Shown: positions 50,131 to 60,266, counted from the stretch's first letter. The stretch is DNA of 64,000 nt from Morganella psychrotolerans (GCF_001676055.1 NZ_LZEX01000001.1:124001-188000); one strand, 5' to 3'. The notes: a model not told the origin generated them from the letters alone. Made by a program: numbers and translations.

Positions 50131-52554
50131 TTACAGTTTGGCGATTTCAACTAAGTTAGTATGCTGCGGGTTCCCTTTCGCCAGCGGCGAAGGACGCTGG
50201 GTTGTCAGAACATTAATACTGCCGCCTTTATCAATTTTATCGCCGAACATATCCGCATCCAGCCAGGCGCCCTGTCCCATTGCCGTCACACCGGGAATAA
50301 TCCGCGGCGTGACTTTTGCCGCAATATGCACTTCACCACGGTCATTAAAGACCCTGACCATATCACCCTGCTTAATATTCCGCTTTTTGGCATCAATCGG
50401 GTTAATCCAGATTTCCTGACGACAGGCCTGCTTCAGCACATCAATGTTGCCGTAACTGGAGTGTGTGCGGGCTTTGTAATGGAAACCAGTCATCTGTAAC
50501 GGGTATTTTTCATTCAATTTATCGCTGTAGCCTTCAAAACCTGCCGCATACACCGGCAGCGGATCGATAACATCATCTTCTGCCAGCTCCCAGGTTTCAG
50601 AAATCTCAGCCAGACGTTCCGAATAAATCTCAATCTTACCGGACGGCGTATTCAACGGATTAGCCTGCGGATCATCACGGAAAGCCTTATAGCCGATTAC
50701 ATGCTCATCCGGACATTTATGTTTGAAAATACCGGTGGTTTTCAGTTCTTCGTACTCCGGCATATCCGGGAAGCGCTCACGGCTTTTTTCACACAGGTAT
50801 TTCACCCATTCGTGTTGTGTCCGGCCTTCAGTAAAACGCTGCTCAACATCCGGCCCCAGGCGTTTTGCAATTTCAGAGAGGATTTCATAGATAGGTTTGC
50901 GTTCAAATTTTGGCGTAGTCGCAGGCTGACCCAGGATCATGTAAGACATATTCCCGGCTGACTCACTCGGAATAAGATCTTCCTGCTCAGTCGGCATCAA
51001 ATCAGGCAGCAGAATGTCACAATATTTGGCTGAGGCTGTCATAAAATGATCAATACCCACAATCATTTCACACTTGCTGTCATCCTGAAGGATTTCATGA
51101 GTCCGTGCGATATCACCATGCTGATTTATCAGGGTATTACTGGCATAACACCATAAAAATTTGACAGGAACATCCAGTTTATCTTTCCCTTTAATACCAT
51201 CGCGGATAGCGGTCATTTCAGCACCACGCTCAATGGCATCCGTCCAGGTAAACACAGAAATCTGGGTTTTAACCGGATTATCCAACATAGGGAACCATTC
51301 AACACCTGAATCATAAGTCCCTTCACGGCAACCTGAATTTCCACCGCTGATGCCGACATTACCGGTGATAATCGCCAGCATGGCAATCGCACGAACCGTT
51401 TGTTCCCCGTTCGCATGACGCTGCGGCCCCCAACCCTGAACAATACAGGCCGGTTTTGCCTGACCTATTTCGCGTGCCAGCTTAATGATTTTATCCGTCG
51501 GGACGCCGGTGATTTTTGAGGCCCATGCCGGTGTTTTTGCTATTGCGTCTTTGCCATCACCCAGGATATAGGCTTTATAATGACCGTTACGCGGGGCGGA
51601 GGCCGGTAAGGTTTTTTCATCGTAACCTACACAGTATTTATCCACGAAGGCCTGATCAACCATACCTTCTGTAATAATAACGTAGGCAAGTGCTGCTGCC
51701 AGAGCACCATCAGTCCCCGGACGCACAGGCAGCCATTCATCTTCACGACCTGATGCAGTATCGTTATAACGCGGATCAATAATAATCATGCGGGCATTTG
51801 AGCGTTCCCGCGCCTGCTCCACATAATAAGTCACACCGCCGCCGCTCATACGGGTTTCTGCCGGGTTATTACCAAACATCACCACCAGTTTAGTGTTGGC
51901 AATATCATCCGGACTGTTGGCTTCCTGACCGCCGTACAAATAATTCATACCTGCACGGATTTGGGCGGTACTGTAACTGCCGTAACGGCTGAGAAAACCG
52001 CCGCAGGCATTCATCAGGCGATAAGGTACGTTGGAGTTGGTAATATTGCCGCCATCCACACCAGTGCCGTACAATACATGTACCGCTTCATTACCGTAAT
52101 TTTTCAGTACATCACGCAGACTGTCCCCGACTGTATCCAGCGCTTCCTGCCAGCTTATCCGTTCAAATTTACCTTCGCCCCGCTTACCTGTCCGTTTCAT
52201 CGGATATTTTAATCTGTCCGGATGATTCATCCGGCGGCGGATAGAGCGCCCGCGTAAACAGGCGCGCACCTGATGATTACCGTATTCATCGTTACCTGTA
52301 TTGTCAGACTCAACCCAATATACTTCATCATCACGGACATGCAGGCGCAGCAGACAGCGACTGCCGCAGTTTACTGTACAGGAGCTCCAGACGGCTTTTT
52401 CTTCAGGTGATGATTTTGATTGTGCTGCCAGTGCCACGTTGGTGAATGGCAGTGAAATACCACCGGCTGCGGCAAGTAAGCCACCTGTGGCACCTGCCTT
52501 TATGACATTGCGTCGCGATACATTGCTCTTTAATACGTTATTTTTAATATTCAT
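50131..52554 (-). CDS. dmsA: DMSO reductase molybdopterin catalytic subunit DmsA
   Basis: An 807-residue Mo-bisMGD oxidoreductase. The twin-arginine signal SRRNVIKAG lies at residues 13-21. CTVNCGSRC plus a later Cys (RACLRGRS) fits the FS0 cluster, and the expected Mo-ligand serine lies in RYGSYSTAQI. It reduces DMSO and related S- or N-oxides in anaerobic respiration at the cytoplasmic membrane. First gene of dmsABC; dmsB begins 10 bases after its stop. I see no clear FNR dyad upstream. Confidence 0.95.
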   Translation of the reverse strand: MNIKNNVLKSNVSRRNVIKAGATGGLLAAAGGISLPFTNVALAAQSKSSPEEKAVWSSCTVNCGSRCLLRLHVRDDEVYWVESDNTGNDEYGNHQVRACLRGRSIRRRMNHPDRLKYPMKRTGKRGEGKFERISWQEALDTVGDSLRDVLKNYGNEAVHVLYGTGVDGGNITNSNVPYRLMNACGGFLSRYGSYSTAQIRAGMNYLYGGQEANSPDDIANTKLVVMFGNNPAETRMSGGGVTYYVEQARERSNARMIIIDPRYNDTASGREDEWLPVRPGTDGALAAALAYVIITEGMVDQAFVDKYCVGYDEKTLPASAPRNGHYKAYILGDGKDAIAKTPAWASKITGVPTDKIIKLAREIGQAKPACIVQGWGPQRHANGEQTVRAIAMLAIITGNVGISGGNSGCREGTYDSGVEWFPMLDNPVKTQISVFTWTDAIERGAEMTAIRDGIKGKDKLDVPVKFLWCYASNTLINQHGDIARTHEILQDDSKCEMIVGIDHFMTASAKYCDILLPDLMPTEQEDLIPSESAGNMSYMILGQPATTPKFERKPIYEILSEIAKRLGPDVEQRFTEGRTQHEWVKYLCEKSRERFPDMPEYEELKTTGIFKHKCPDEHVIGYKAFRDDPQANPLNTPSGKIEIYSERLAEISETWELAEDDVIDPLPVYAAGFEGYSDKLNEKYPLQMTGFHYKARTHSSYGNIDVLKQACRQEIWINPIDAKKRNIKQGDMVRVFNDRGEVHIAAKVTPRIIPGVTAMGQGAWLDADMFGDKIDKGGSINVLTTQRPSPLAKGNPQHTNLVEIAKL

Positions 52555-52941
52555 AGGTATTATCCGCTATTCCCATACAAAGGATATGGGTTATCACGGT
52601 TATCCTATCGGCGAATACCCCTGTTATATTTGCGGAATATCAAAAAATGACGACAAATGCAGTTACCCACATAAAATAAACAATAAACCAACATGATATT
52701 ATTTATGTTGTTGAAATTTAATGTTAAATATTTATTTTGTAAGTCGTCATTGTTGTAATTATGTTTTATTTTTGATGTTTTTATGGCCTTTTTTATTAAT
52801 TAAAGAAAATTATTCTCTTTTATTTATCTCAAACGCTATCCGGCGAAAAATTATTCCAGATATCGCGTAAAATAATATTTATTTTCTACTGTGATTTTTT
52901 ATTCTTTATTTAAATAAAAACTCAGCAGCAAGAACAGGTTA
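52555..52941. other. AT-rich intergenic region upstream of dmsA
   Basis: 387 bases without a credible gene. It should hold the dmsA promoter. An inverted repeat CAACAT/ATGTTG (52689-52710) is visible, and the stretch 52680-52920 is strikingly AT-rich. I found no full FNR or Nar motif and no good terminator for the LRR gene that ends at 52942. Confidence 0.5.
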
Positions 52942-53816
52942 TTATAATAATACAATGCACCCCTGCTGCTTTAATTGCCCGACAACAGACGGAACGACTG
53001 AAAATGAATTCCAGCGTAAATCCAATTTTCTCAGGTGAGGCAGATTCACCAGGCTGTCCGGCAGCGTACTCAGCTGATTCGCCCGTAAATCCAGGTGAGT
53101 CAGTGATGATAATCCGCTGAGATCGGCCGGTAATACCGTTAATGCGTTGAAACGAAGATTAAGTGTCGTTAAATTATTCAGTGCGCTGATCCGTGGTGTA
53201 ATGTAACTGACTTTATTATTGTTCAGATCGAGTATTTCCAGCGCAGACAGCGCGGCAATATCATCCGGTATTGATGTCACTGCATTATTCATCAGGTGAA
53301 TTTCACGCGCCTTTTTCAGTCCGCTGACAGAAGCAGATATATCTTTTATCTGATTGTTATATAACCGGATTTCAATCAATTCTGACATCGCTGAAAACCA
53401 CCTCGGCAGCACCGTCAGTTTGTTGTCGGTGGCATTGAAATAGGTCAGTTTATGCAGCCCGGAAAAGTCAGCCGGTAATGCAGAAAAACCATTCTCACTC
53501 AGATACAAAAATCGTAATTCAGTCAGCGCACCAATTTCAGGTGCAACATCTGTGATATGGTTATGCCCCAAATCCAGCATTTCACAGCGGGTAGCTGCGC
53601 AATTTGTGCAGGTATCTGCGTTATCTGATTACAGGACAGATTCAGCACCCGCAGATGATGATTCAGACATATCCCTGCCGGAAACTCACTGAGCTGGTTA
53701 TTATACGCGCTGAGTACCCGCAAGGTATAAGGGGGAGTAATAAAGGCATCGATTGACAGGTGTCCGCCATTATCAAGGTTCAGTTCAGTATCAGAAATAG
53801 CATGTTGGTGCAGCAT
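52942..53816 (-). pseudogene. Cytoplasmic leucine-rich-repeat protein, one-base frameshift as read
   Basis: Two overlapping frames together make an LRR protein of about 290 residues. The first (from ATG 53816) runs to TQIPAQIAQLPAVK and then derails at an AAA run (plus-strand TTT at 53581-53583). One added base restores KMLDLGHNHITDV and the second frame to the end. About ten repeats of 23 residues follow the pattern P-x2-[IL]-x2-L-x2-L-x-x-L-x-L-x-x-N, as in PADLSGLSSLTHLDLRANQL. No signal peptide or membrane segment is seen. LRR arrays bind proteins; the partner is unknown. It is divergent from a pseudo-ATPase gene. The indel may be a sequencing error. Confidence 0.8.
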
Positions 53817-53958
53817 CAGGGAAGATCTCCGGCGTCAGCAGGTACAGATTAATTTTCTGCATCATGGTAACACTGTTGTTGCCCGGTTATGTTATTTTGA
53901 CATCCCTCTCCTCCGACAGCCGGTGTTATCCTCCGCCAGTCAAATAACAGGAGAGCTT

Positions 53959-54678
53959 ATGAGTGACGATAAAATATATTTTTCTGATGTAAAAATCAGC
54001 GGTGATATTGAGTTGACCACGGCGGCGGATAAATCAGTATATGGTTTGACCGGTGATAATAATGCTGATACCAGCGCGCTGTTAACCAGTTTATTCCAAC
54101 TGCGTTATTTTTCTAACCGGGTTATTTATAATCAGCCGCGTACTGATGATATTCATCTGACGTTTAAACATTGTACTGAATATTCACCGGTTGCACGGCA
54201 ATTACACACCGACAATTATATTATCGCTGCCGGTGATATCAAAAGTCGCTTTTTACCCTTTGTGCATGACGAAGCTGTAGTGTATCTCGCGCCTCCGGAT
54301 GATGGCATGTCTGTAACGATGAGAGACCCTGACCCGGATACTCAGATGCATTTATCACAACATTACGGCAATATGTCAGATCCGGGATTTATCTCCATGC
54401 CTATCTTAATTAATCGTATCAAAGACGGCTACAGTGAATTTACCGATAGCGAAAACCTGGCTGAGGTAGACGGTACGGTGTTTATCTGCATGCTGGAAGA
54501 ACACCTGAATACAGAATGGCTGGAACATTGTATGTCATTACTGCAAGCCGTTTTCCCGAACACTATTTTTTATCTCACCACACAGTCACCGGTTGTATTA
54601 TCACAGCTGGAGGACGGTGAGGCATACTGCTTATTCCGTGATACGGATAATGTTATCCGTACGCAAAAAACGGTATAG
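53959..54678 (+). CDS. Degenerate AAA/ABC-type (AAA_21-like) ATPase, probably inactive
   Basis: A 239-residue protein with the outline of AAA_15/21 (OLD/RecF-like) ATPases but without catalytic residues. GLTGDNNADTSALL (29-42) stands where GxNGxGKS/T should be and lacks the Lys. GTVFICMLEEHL (172-183) replaces the Walker B hhhhDE, with Cys-Met for Asp-Glu. FPNTIFYLTTQSPVVLSQLE (199-218) is a near-perfect copy of the D-loop/switch region, with Gln for the His of THSP. The start at 53959 is set by AGGAG before ATG. No membrane segment is seen. It is divergent from the LRR gene across about 140 bases. The family reading is mine by motif; function unknown. Confidence 0.6.
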   Translation: MSDDKIYFSDVKISGDIELTTAADKSVYGLTGDNNADTSALLTSLFQLRYFSNRVIYNQPRTDDIHLTFKHCTEYSPVARQLHTDNYIIAAGDIKSRFLPFVHDEAVVYLAPPDDGMSVTMRDPDPDTQMHLSQHYGNMSDPGFISMPILINRIKDGYSEFTDSENLAEVDGTVFICMLEEHLNTEWLEHCMSLLQAVFPNTIFYLTTQSPVVLSQLEDGEAYCLFRDTDNVIRTQKTV

Positions 54679-54841
54679 GGAGCCCCCGCTTATTCCGGCG
54701 GTATCCTGACCGGACACAGGGTATGAGTCATCGGGAAATTGCCGGAATAACCTCCTGATAATAATTAAATAGGATTTTTTATTGGAATCCCCCGATTCGG
54801 GTTACGGAAAAATGCCACTTAACTCACATTTATACGTGCCG

Positions 54842-55768
54842 TTATTTTTCGGGGAGATGACCATCACGCTTGCTTATTAAAAAATCAATAAAAACTCTGA
54901 GACGTAAAGGCATAAGTTTGTTACCCGGATACAAAATCGTATAAGGCCTGGTCGCACCACTGTAATCCTTTAATACTTCCACCAGGCGACCGGCTTTGAT
55001 GTCCTCTTCGGCAAATAAGCGGTAGGATTGAAACAGCCCTGCTCCGTTAACAGCCAATGTGACTCCTGCCACCAAGTCTTCACTGCATCGGAAACTCCCT
55101 TTAGTATTGACCTCGCACAGGCCGTCGGCGGTATTGAAAATCCAGGGTATATTTATTCCGGTACTGGGCAATTTAAATTGAATGCAATCATGATATGCAA
55201 GATCTTCTAATACCCGTGGGATTGGGCGGGAAGATAAATACTCAGGGGACGCGATAGTGATTAAATCCAGATCCTCAAAGTGCCTCGCAATTAATGATGA
55301 GTCTGGTTGCTGTCGTACTCTGATACTTATATCGTAACCTTCGCCAATAAAATCAACATTACGATTGCTCAGGTTTACGTCAAATAAAACATCCGGATAT
55401 AAAGCCTTAAACTCGGTTAGTAACGGAAATATCCTGATATGACCATAAGTAACAGGCAGACTGATGCGTATTAATCCAGCGGGCTTATTTTGTCTTCCCA
55501 TTACGGACTGTTCCGCATCAATTAATTGAGCGAGTGCGTGACTGCACTGTTCAAAATACTGTTGCCCGGCATCGGTCAGGTTTACACGCCGGGTAGTGCG
55601 TGAAAATAGTTTTACCCCCATCCGGCTCTCCAGTCGTCCGATTGAACGACTCACAGCTGTTGGCGTTACGCCAGCTTCAGCCGCAGCAATTGTAAAGCTT
55701 TTGTGCTCAGCAGCCAGACAGAACAGCTCGATGCTACCTATTTGCATATCATTAAAATGTCTTTTCAT
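54842..55768 (-). CDS. LysR-family transcriptional regulator
   Basis: A 308-residue LTTR. The N-terminal winged HTH contains FCLAAEHKSFTIAAAEAGVTPTAVSRSIGRLE (about 16-47), written here in shortened form for orientation: AEAGVTPTAVSRSIGRLE. The substrate-binding domain follows (about 95-300). It is divergent from the SDR gene with about 135 bases between, the usual LTTR arrangement, so it probably controls that gene in response to an unknown ligand. Codon use and AT content look slightly different from the core genes around it, consistent with accessory DNA. Confidence 0.9.
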   Translation of the reverse strand: MKRHFNDMQIGSIELFCLAAEHKSFTIAAAEAGVTPTAVSRSIGRLESRMGVKLFSRTTRRVNLTDAGQQYFEQCSHALAQLIDAEQSVMGRQNKPAGLIRISLPVTYGHIRIFPLLTEFKALYPDVLFDVNLSNRNVDFIGEGYDISIRVRQQPDSSLIARHFEDLDLITIASPEYLSSRPIPRVLEDLAYHDCIQFKLPSTGINIPWIFNTADGLCEVNTKGSFRCSEDLVAGVTLAVNGAGLFQSYRLFAEEDIKAGRLVEVLKDYSGATRPYTILYPGNKLMPLRLRVFIDFLISKRDGHLPEK

Positions 55769-55903
55769 TTATTACACCGTGTAATCATTGATGTTACATA
55801 AGTGCTATTTTTCTTACCCAATGTACTAAATATACTTAGCTTATTCCAGCCGCAGTAGCACGGCTCAGTCACAATACGTTTTATATAACGATTGGAGAAA
55901 AAA

Positions 55904-56614
55904 ATGCACGGAAACAAAGTTGCTATTGTAACAGGCGCATCTCAGGGTATAGGCAAATCAATAGTCACCGCATATCTCAATAAAGGGTATTCCGTCGTGG
56001 CGACATCCAGAAGTATTGAGCCACATGACAGTGACAATTTAATTACTATCCCGGGCGATATTTCTTCAGCAGAAACCGTTGACCGTGTAATTGATGCCAC
56101 ATTAAAGAAATTCCGACGAATTGACACTTTAGTTAATAATGCTGGTGTATTTTTGACAAAACCATTTACAGAGTTTAATAGCGATGACTGGAATAAAAAT
56201 ATATCAACAAATCTCGGTGGTTTCTTTTACATCACTCAACGGACAATTGATCAAATGAAACAACAACGCGGCGGTCATGTTATACAGATAACGACCAGCC
56301 TGGTGGATCAGCCAATTAAAGGGGTTCCGAGTGTATTAGCGTCTCTGACCAAAGGTGGATTAAATGCAGCAACCCGATCTTTAGCTATTGAGTATGCTGA
56401 TACCGGTATTCGTGTTAATGCCGTTTCTCCCGGGATTATCAGAACGCCAATGCATCAGCAGGAAACTCATGATTTTTTCAATGCCCTGCACCCAATCGGC
56501 CGGATGGGTGAAATTGAAGATATTGTAAATGCAATTATTTTTTTAGAGGATTCTCCGTATATCACGGGTGAAATCCTGCATGTTGATGGCGGACAATCCG
56601 CTGGCAGATGGTAA
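55904..56614 (+). CDS. SDR-family oxidoreductase lacking the catalytic tyrosine
   Basis: A 236-residue classical-type short-chain dehydrogenase. The cofactor motif is TGASQGIG (10-17) and NNAG is at 78-81. Ser132 and Lys150 are in the right places, but the YxxxK tyrosine position is Ala146 (VLASLTKGG). The Rossmann fold and the C-terminal VSPGIIRTPM and YITGEILHVDGG are intact. It is therefore either a divergent subfamily with altered chemistry or a non-classical reductase. The start at 55904 follows GGAGAAAAAA. Paired with the divergent LysR gene. The substrate is unknown. Confidence 0.88.
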   Translation: MHGNKVAIVTGASQGIGKSIVTAYLNKGYSVVATSRSIEPHDSDNLITIPGDISSAETVDRVIDATLKKFRRIDTLVNNAGVFLTKPFTEFNSDDWNKNISTNLGGFFYITQRTIDQMKQQRGGHVIQITTSLVDQPIKGVPSVLASLTKGGLNAATRSLAIEYADTGIRVNAVSPGIIRTPMHQQETHDFFNALHPIGRMGEIEDIVNAIIFLEDSPYITGEILHVDGGQSAGRW

Positions 56615-56712
56615 TAGATATCAGTTAACAAAGAGCAGGAGCCAGAATTAATCAGATAACTCTCCGCAATTAACGCTACCAACATAAATGAAGTAAGTAC
56701 TGATAATTGGAT

Positions 56713-56788
56713 TATACCCTTATCCATTCAAGCTACAGGTTCGTTGGCTGCACTCAGCCAGCCTGCATCTTGAATGACATCGGGTATA
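56713..56788. repeat. 76-bp palindromic repeat, TATACCC family
   Basis: It runs from TATACCCTTATCCATTCAAG to CTTGAATGACATCGGGTATA with a GTTGGCTGCACTCAGCC core. It lies between the SDR gene and the convergent transporter gene and is nearly identical in design to the copy at 35920. Confidence 0.75.
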
Positions 56789-56815
56789 ATCTGCCATATC
56801 ACAAATAGTGTTAAT

Positions 56816-58156
56816 TTAACCAGCCTGTTTTTTCAGCCTTTTTGCTTTGGCCGCCTGCAATTGCATGGCAATTAACAGTAAGACTACCAGCACGACTGAC
56901 AAGATTAATAACAGGGAATAGAAGCCGTTCCACTGGTAATTTTCAATCACTTTTGACAGCGGATATCCGGCAACAGATGCCCCGATATACGCAAATAAGC
57001 TGACAAATCCGGTAGATGCACCGGAAGCATATTTATGAGAGTTTTCAGCTGCCGCCATCGCGATTAAAAATTGTGGTCCGAAAATAAAGAAACCGGTCAT
57101 AAAGAAAAGTGCGGAGAAAACGTATTTATTGTCAATCGGTACCGCCCATAAACACAGAGCGGAAATAACGATCCCGAGTGTATAAATAACGTTCATCTGC
57201 GAGCGGTTGCCTTTAAATATTAAGTCAGAGCCCCAACCGGCAATAATCGCACCAAAGAAACCGCCGATTTCAAACATCATCACGGTGGCATTGGCGGTTA
57301 ATAAGTCATAATGGTGCGTTTCAATAAGATATAAGTTACCCCAGTCGTTGATGCCGGTACGGATGATATAAATCACCGCATAAGAGAGCGCCAATACCCA
57401 GATTATCTTATTTTTGAAGATATATTCTTTCAGGATTGTCCAGCGGGACAGCCCCATACCTTGTTCTTCGTGCGCTATTTCCACCTGGTCGTCACGCCAT
57501 TCACCAACAGTCGGCAAGCCCATAGAGCGCGGGCGGTCACGCAGGAAAATACAGAGAAACACCCCGACAATAATGGCAATAATACCGGGGATTATCATTC
57601 CGTAACGCCAGCCCAGCCACAGTGCCACACTCCCTGACAAAATAGGGATAATCGCCCCGCCGATATTATGAGAGGTATTCCAGATAGACCACCAGAAGCC
57701 GCGTTCATTACGTGAATACCAGGTATTCAGTATTTTAGAGCACGGCGGCCATCCCCAACCCTGGAAAAACGCATTAACCATCCATAATGCAATAAATAAC
57801 GGAATTGATGAGGTTAAGCCAAACAGAATATTTACCACACCGGTCATAATCAGACCCATTCCCATAAACCAGCGCGGATTAGAGCGGTCACCGATAATAC
57901 CGGAGAGAAACTTTGATGCACCGTACGTTAAATAGAATGCAGTTCCCACCATCCCGATATCACCTTTGGTGATCCCGAGATCTGCCAGCATTTCCGGCAT
58001 CACAAAGTTAAAGCTTTTCCGGGTGAAATAAAATACGGCATAACCGATATAACTCACGATCATCAAATGTAAACGCCAGTAGCGATATGTTTTGTCAATC
58101 TCGGGTTTACTCATGGTAACCGGTTTGTCCGGTGATTCAGAAAATAGTGCCATCAC
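56816..58156 (-). CDS. MFS organophosphate:phosphate antiporter-family protein, UhpC-like
   Basis: A 446-residue, 12-helix major facilitator of the organophosphate:Pi antiporter family. It follows E. coli UhpC (439) nearly throughout: YRYWRLHLMIVSYIGYAVFY, FQGWGWPPCSKILNTWYSRN, LPTVGEWRDDQVEIA and GPQFLIAMAAAENSHKYASG. UhpC is a glucose-6-phosphate receptor; close relatives in other bacteria transport hexose phosphates. No uhpA, uhpB or uhpT is adjacent, so a stand-alone transporter is more likely than a sensor. PgtP or GlpT are less good fits. Confidence 0.85.
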   Translation of the reverse strand: MMALFSESPDKPVTMSKPEIDKTYRYWRLHLMIVSYIGYAVFYFTRKSFNFVMPEMLADLGITKGDIGMVGTAFYLTYGASKFLSGIIGDRSNPRWFMGMGLIMTGVVNILFGLTSSIPLFIALWMVNAFFQGWGWPPCSKILNTWYSRNERGFWWSIWNTSHNIGGAIIPILSGSVALWLGWRYGMIIPGIIAIIVGVFLCIFLRDRPRSMGLPTVGEWRDDQVEIAHEEQGMGLSRWTILKEYIFKNKIIWVLALSYAVIYIIRTGINDWGNLYLIETHHYDLLTANATVMMFEIGGFFGAIIAGWGSDLIFKGNRSQMNVIYTLGIVISALCLWAVPIDNKYVFSALFFMTGFFIFGPQFLIAMAAAENSHKYASGASTGFVSLFAYIGASVAGYPLSKVIENYQWNGFYSLLLILSVVLVVLLLIAMQLQAAKAKRLKKQAG

Positions 58157-58586
58157 GTTCTCCGCGTTGTAATTATAAGTAATAATACTGTTTGTATATA
58201 AATATCATTCTGTTTCACAACAGAGCGGACTGTTTTATTACAGAGGGATAAATAAAGACGTGATGGTATTCAAGCTACAGTGTAAACGTGGTTATTCACC
58301 TGAATAATGCCGGGGTTCAGTGAAATATGATTTTTCTTTATTATGAGTCAACACTGACCCATCCCGGATAATTATATTATTATTCCCGTAATGATATGAT
58401 GATTATCTGTCAGAGTTGCATTTGACGATGCTTTTTCTGATATTTCAGCGGAATAATTCCACTTCGCTAGCTGAATCGATAAACCTAAAAATGCAGTTTT
58501 ATTTAATTACTTTAAAATCAAAACGATAGTGAAGAACAATCTAAAATCAATTAATTAGTAACATTAATATATTAATATTTGTGCCG
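58157..58586. other. Intergenic region between the UhpC-like gene and murJ
   Basis: An AT-rich region of 430 bases with no credible open frame. It should hold the promoter of the leftward transporter gene in its first part. I recognise no repeat, operator or RNA in it. Confidence 0.5.
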
Positions 58587-58593
58587 CCGGATC

Positions 58594-58627
58594 AAAAAAA
58601 CCGGCTCCTGTTATCAGGTGCCGGTTT
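58594..58627 (-). terminator. Rho-independent terminator of murJ
   Basis: AAACCGGC-CCTG pairs with CAGG-GCCGGTTT around TTAT with one mismatch. On the minus strand the stem runs into seven T. It is 30 bases past the murJ stop. Confidence 0.9.
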
Positions 58628-58656
58628 CCGGTTTGATTAATATGATTTAATCAGGC

Positions 58657-60192
58657 TTATAAGCCGCGCTGTGCAAAGTCCCGCAAACGAAAGCCCAGTG
58701 CATAAAGTGCCGCAAAATACGCTGTTGCACCTGCTATCACCACACCTATCAGGCGCAGCATACGCAGTGTCATGCCGTCCTGCGACCACTCCGGCAGCAC
58801 ATACAACATCCCCAGCAGAACTACGACCATAAACAGCATCGCGATAACCAGTTTCAGGAAGAATTTTCCCCAGCCCGGCAAGGGTGTAAAGATATTTTGC
58901 TTGCGCAGTTGCCAGTACAGTAAAGAGGCATTAAAGCAGGCCCCGATCCCGATAGACAGCGCCAGACCGGCATGTTTAAACGGTCCGATAAACACCAGGT
59001 TCATCAGTTGGGTCAGGATCAGGGTTGCAATAGCAATTTTTACCGGTGTTTTAATGTTCTGGCGGGAATAGAAGCCCGGCGCCAGCACTTTAATCATAAT
59101 CATGCCCATCAGCCCAACACAATATGCCATCAGCGCCTGCTGCGTCATCAGTGCATCAAAACTGGTGAAATTTTTGTACTGGAACAGGCTGACAGTCAGT
59201 GCCTCTGCCAGAATTGCCAGCGCCACCGCACACGGCAGAGCCAGCAGGAAACACAGTCGCAACCCCCAGTCCATCAGCTTGCGGTACTCTGTGGTATCCC
59301 CTTTGGTAAAACTTTTCGCCAGTGACGGCAGCAAAATGGTACCCAGTGCCACACCCAGCACACCGGACGGCAGCTCCATCAGGCGATCGGCGTAATACAT
59401 CCAGGAGACAGAGCCGGAGACCAGGAATGAGGCAAAAATCGTGTTGATAATCAGGGAAATCTGACTGACTGACACCCCGAGAATAGCCGGTCCCATCAGT
59501 CTCATCACCCGCCAGACACCGCTGTTGCGAAATGAGATCCGCGGTAACACCAGCATACCGATTTTTTTCAGATGCGGAAGCTGATAAGCAATCTGTAATA
59601 CGCCGCCAACCAGTACCGCCCACGCCATCGCCATAATCGGCGGGTTAAAATACGGCGCGGCAAACAGGGCAAAACCTATCATACTGACGTTAAGCAGCGT
59701 CGGCGCAAATGCCGGAACAGAAAACCGGTTCCAGGTGTTAAGGATCCCGCCAGCCAGTGAGGCAATAGAAATCAGAAAAATATAGGGAAAAGTTACCTTC
59801 AGCAAATCCGTCGTCAGGACAAATTTATCCTGATCATCAACAAAACCGGGGGCGGTGACATAAATAATCCACGGCGCGGTGAATATACCGATAACCGTCA
59901 CTATCGCCAGGATCAGTGTCAGCATCCCGGAGACATAGGCGATAAAGGTTCGTGTCGCCTCTTCACCCTCCTGCGTTTTGTATTCCGATAGAATCGGTAC
60001 AAATGCCTGGGAGAATGCCCCCTCAGCAAAAATACGTCGTAACAGATTTGGCAGTTTAAAGGCGACAAAGAAGGCATCGGCGGCCATCGACGCCCCGAAA
60101 ATCCGGGCAATAATTGCATCGCGGATAAAGCCGAGTACACGCGAGAACATCGTCATCGAGCTTACTGCGGCGAGAGATTTCAATAAATTCAT
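58657..60192 (-). CDS. murJ: Lipid II flippase MurJ
   Basis: A 511-residue MOP-superfamily protein with 14 predicted helices (E. coli 511). It contains [20 protein letters not shown] and the conserved [20 protein letters not shown] segment with functional arginines. It flips lipid II across the inner membrane and is essential. It lies 74 bases downstream of rimJ. Confidence 0.97.
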   Translation of the reverse strand: MNLLKSLAAVSSMTMFSRVLGFIRDAIIARIFGASMAADAFFVAFKLPNLLRRIFAEGAFSQAFVPILSEYKTQEGEEATRTFIAYVSGMLTLILAIVTVIGIFTAPWIIYVTAPGFVDDQDKFVLTTDLLKVTFPYIFLISIASLAGGILNTWNRFSVPAFAPTLLNVSMIGFALFAAPYFNPPIMAMAWAVLVGGVLQIAYQLPHLKKIGMLVLPRISFRNSGVWRVMRLMGPAILGVSVSQISLIINTIFASFLVSGSVSWMYYADRLMELPSGVLGVALGTILLPSLAKSFTKGDTTEYRKLMDWGLRLCFLLALPCAVALAILAEALTVSLFQYKNFTSFDALMTQQALMAYCVGLMGMIMIKVLAPGFYSRQNIKTPVKIAIATLILTQLMNLVFIGPFKHAGLALSIGIGACFNASLLYWQLRKQNIFTPLPGWGKFFLKLVIAMLFMVVVLLGMLYVLPEWSQDGMTLRMLRLIGVVIAGATAYFAALYALGFRLRDFAQRGL

Positions 60193-60266
60193 GCTGAATA
60201 TGCTGGTCAGATAACAAGGGCGGAAATAGTATCACGATAACGCGGGCGGGACAGAAAAACCCGCCG

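Noticed and set aside
52301-52696. A 131-codon plus-strand frame opposite the start of dmsA
   Set aside because: It is antisense to the twin-arginine signal and N-terminal region of DmsA, has no RBS, and its composition is that of a shadow frame.
52680-52940. An FNR box upstream of dmsA
   Set aside because: Only half-sites such as TTGAG...ATAAA are visible; no TTGAT-N4-ATCAA dyad could be found by eye.
56816-58156. Naming the transporter pgtP, glpT or uhpT
   Set aside because: Block by block the sequence follows UhpC more closely, and none of the regulatory partners of pgt or uhp is next to it, so a specific symbol is not justified.
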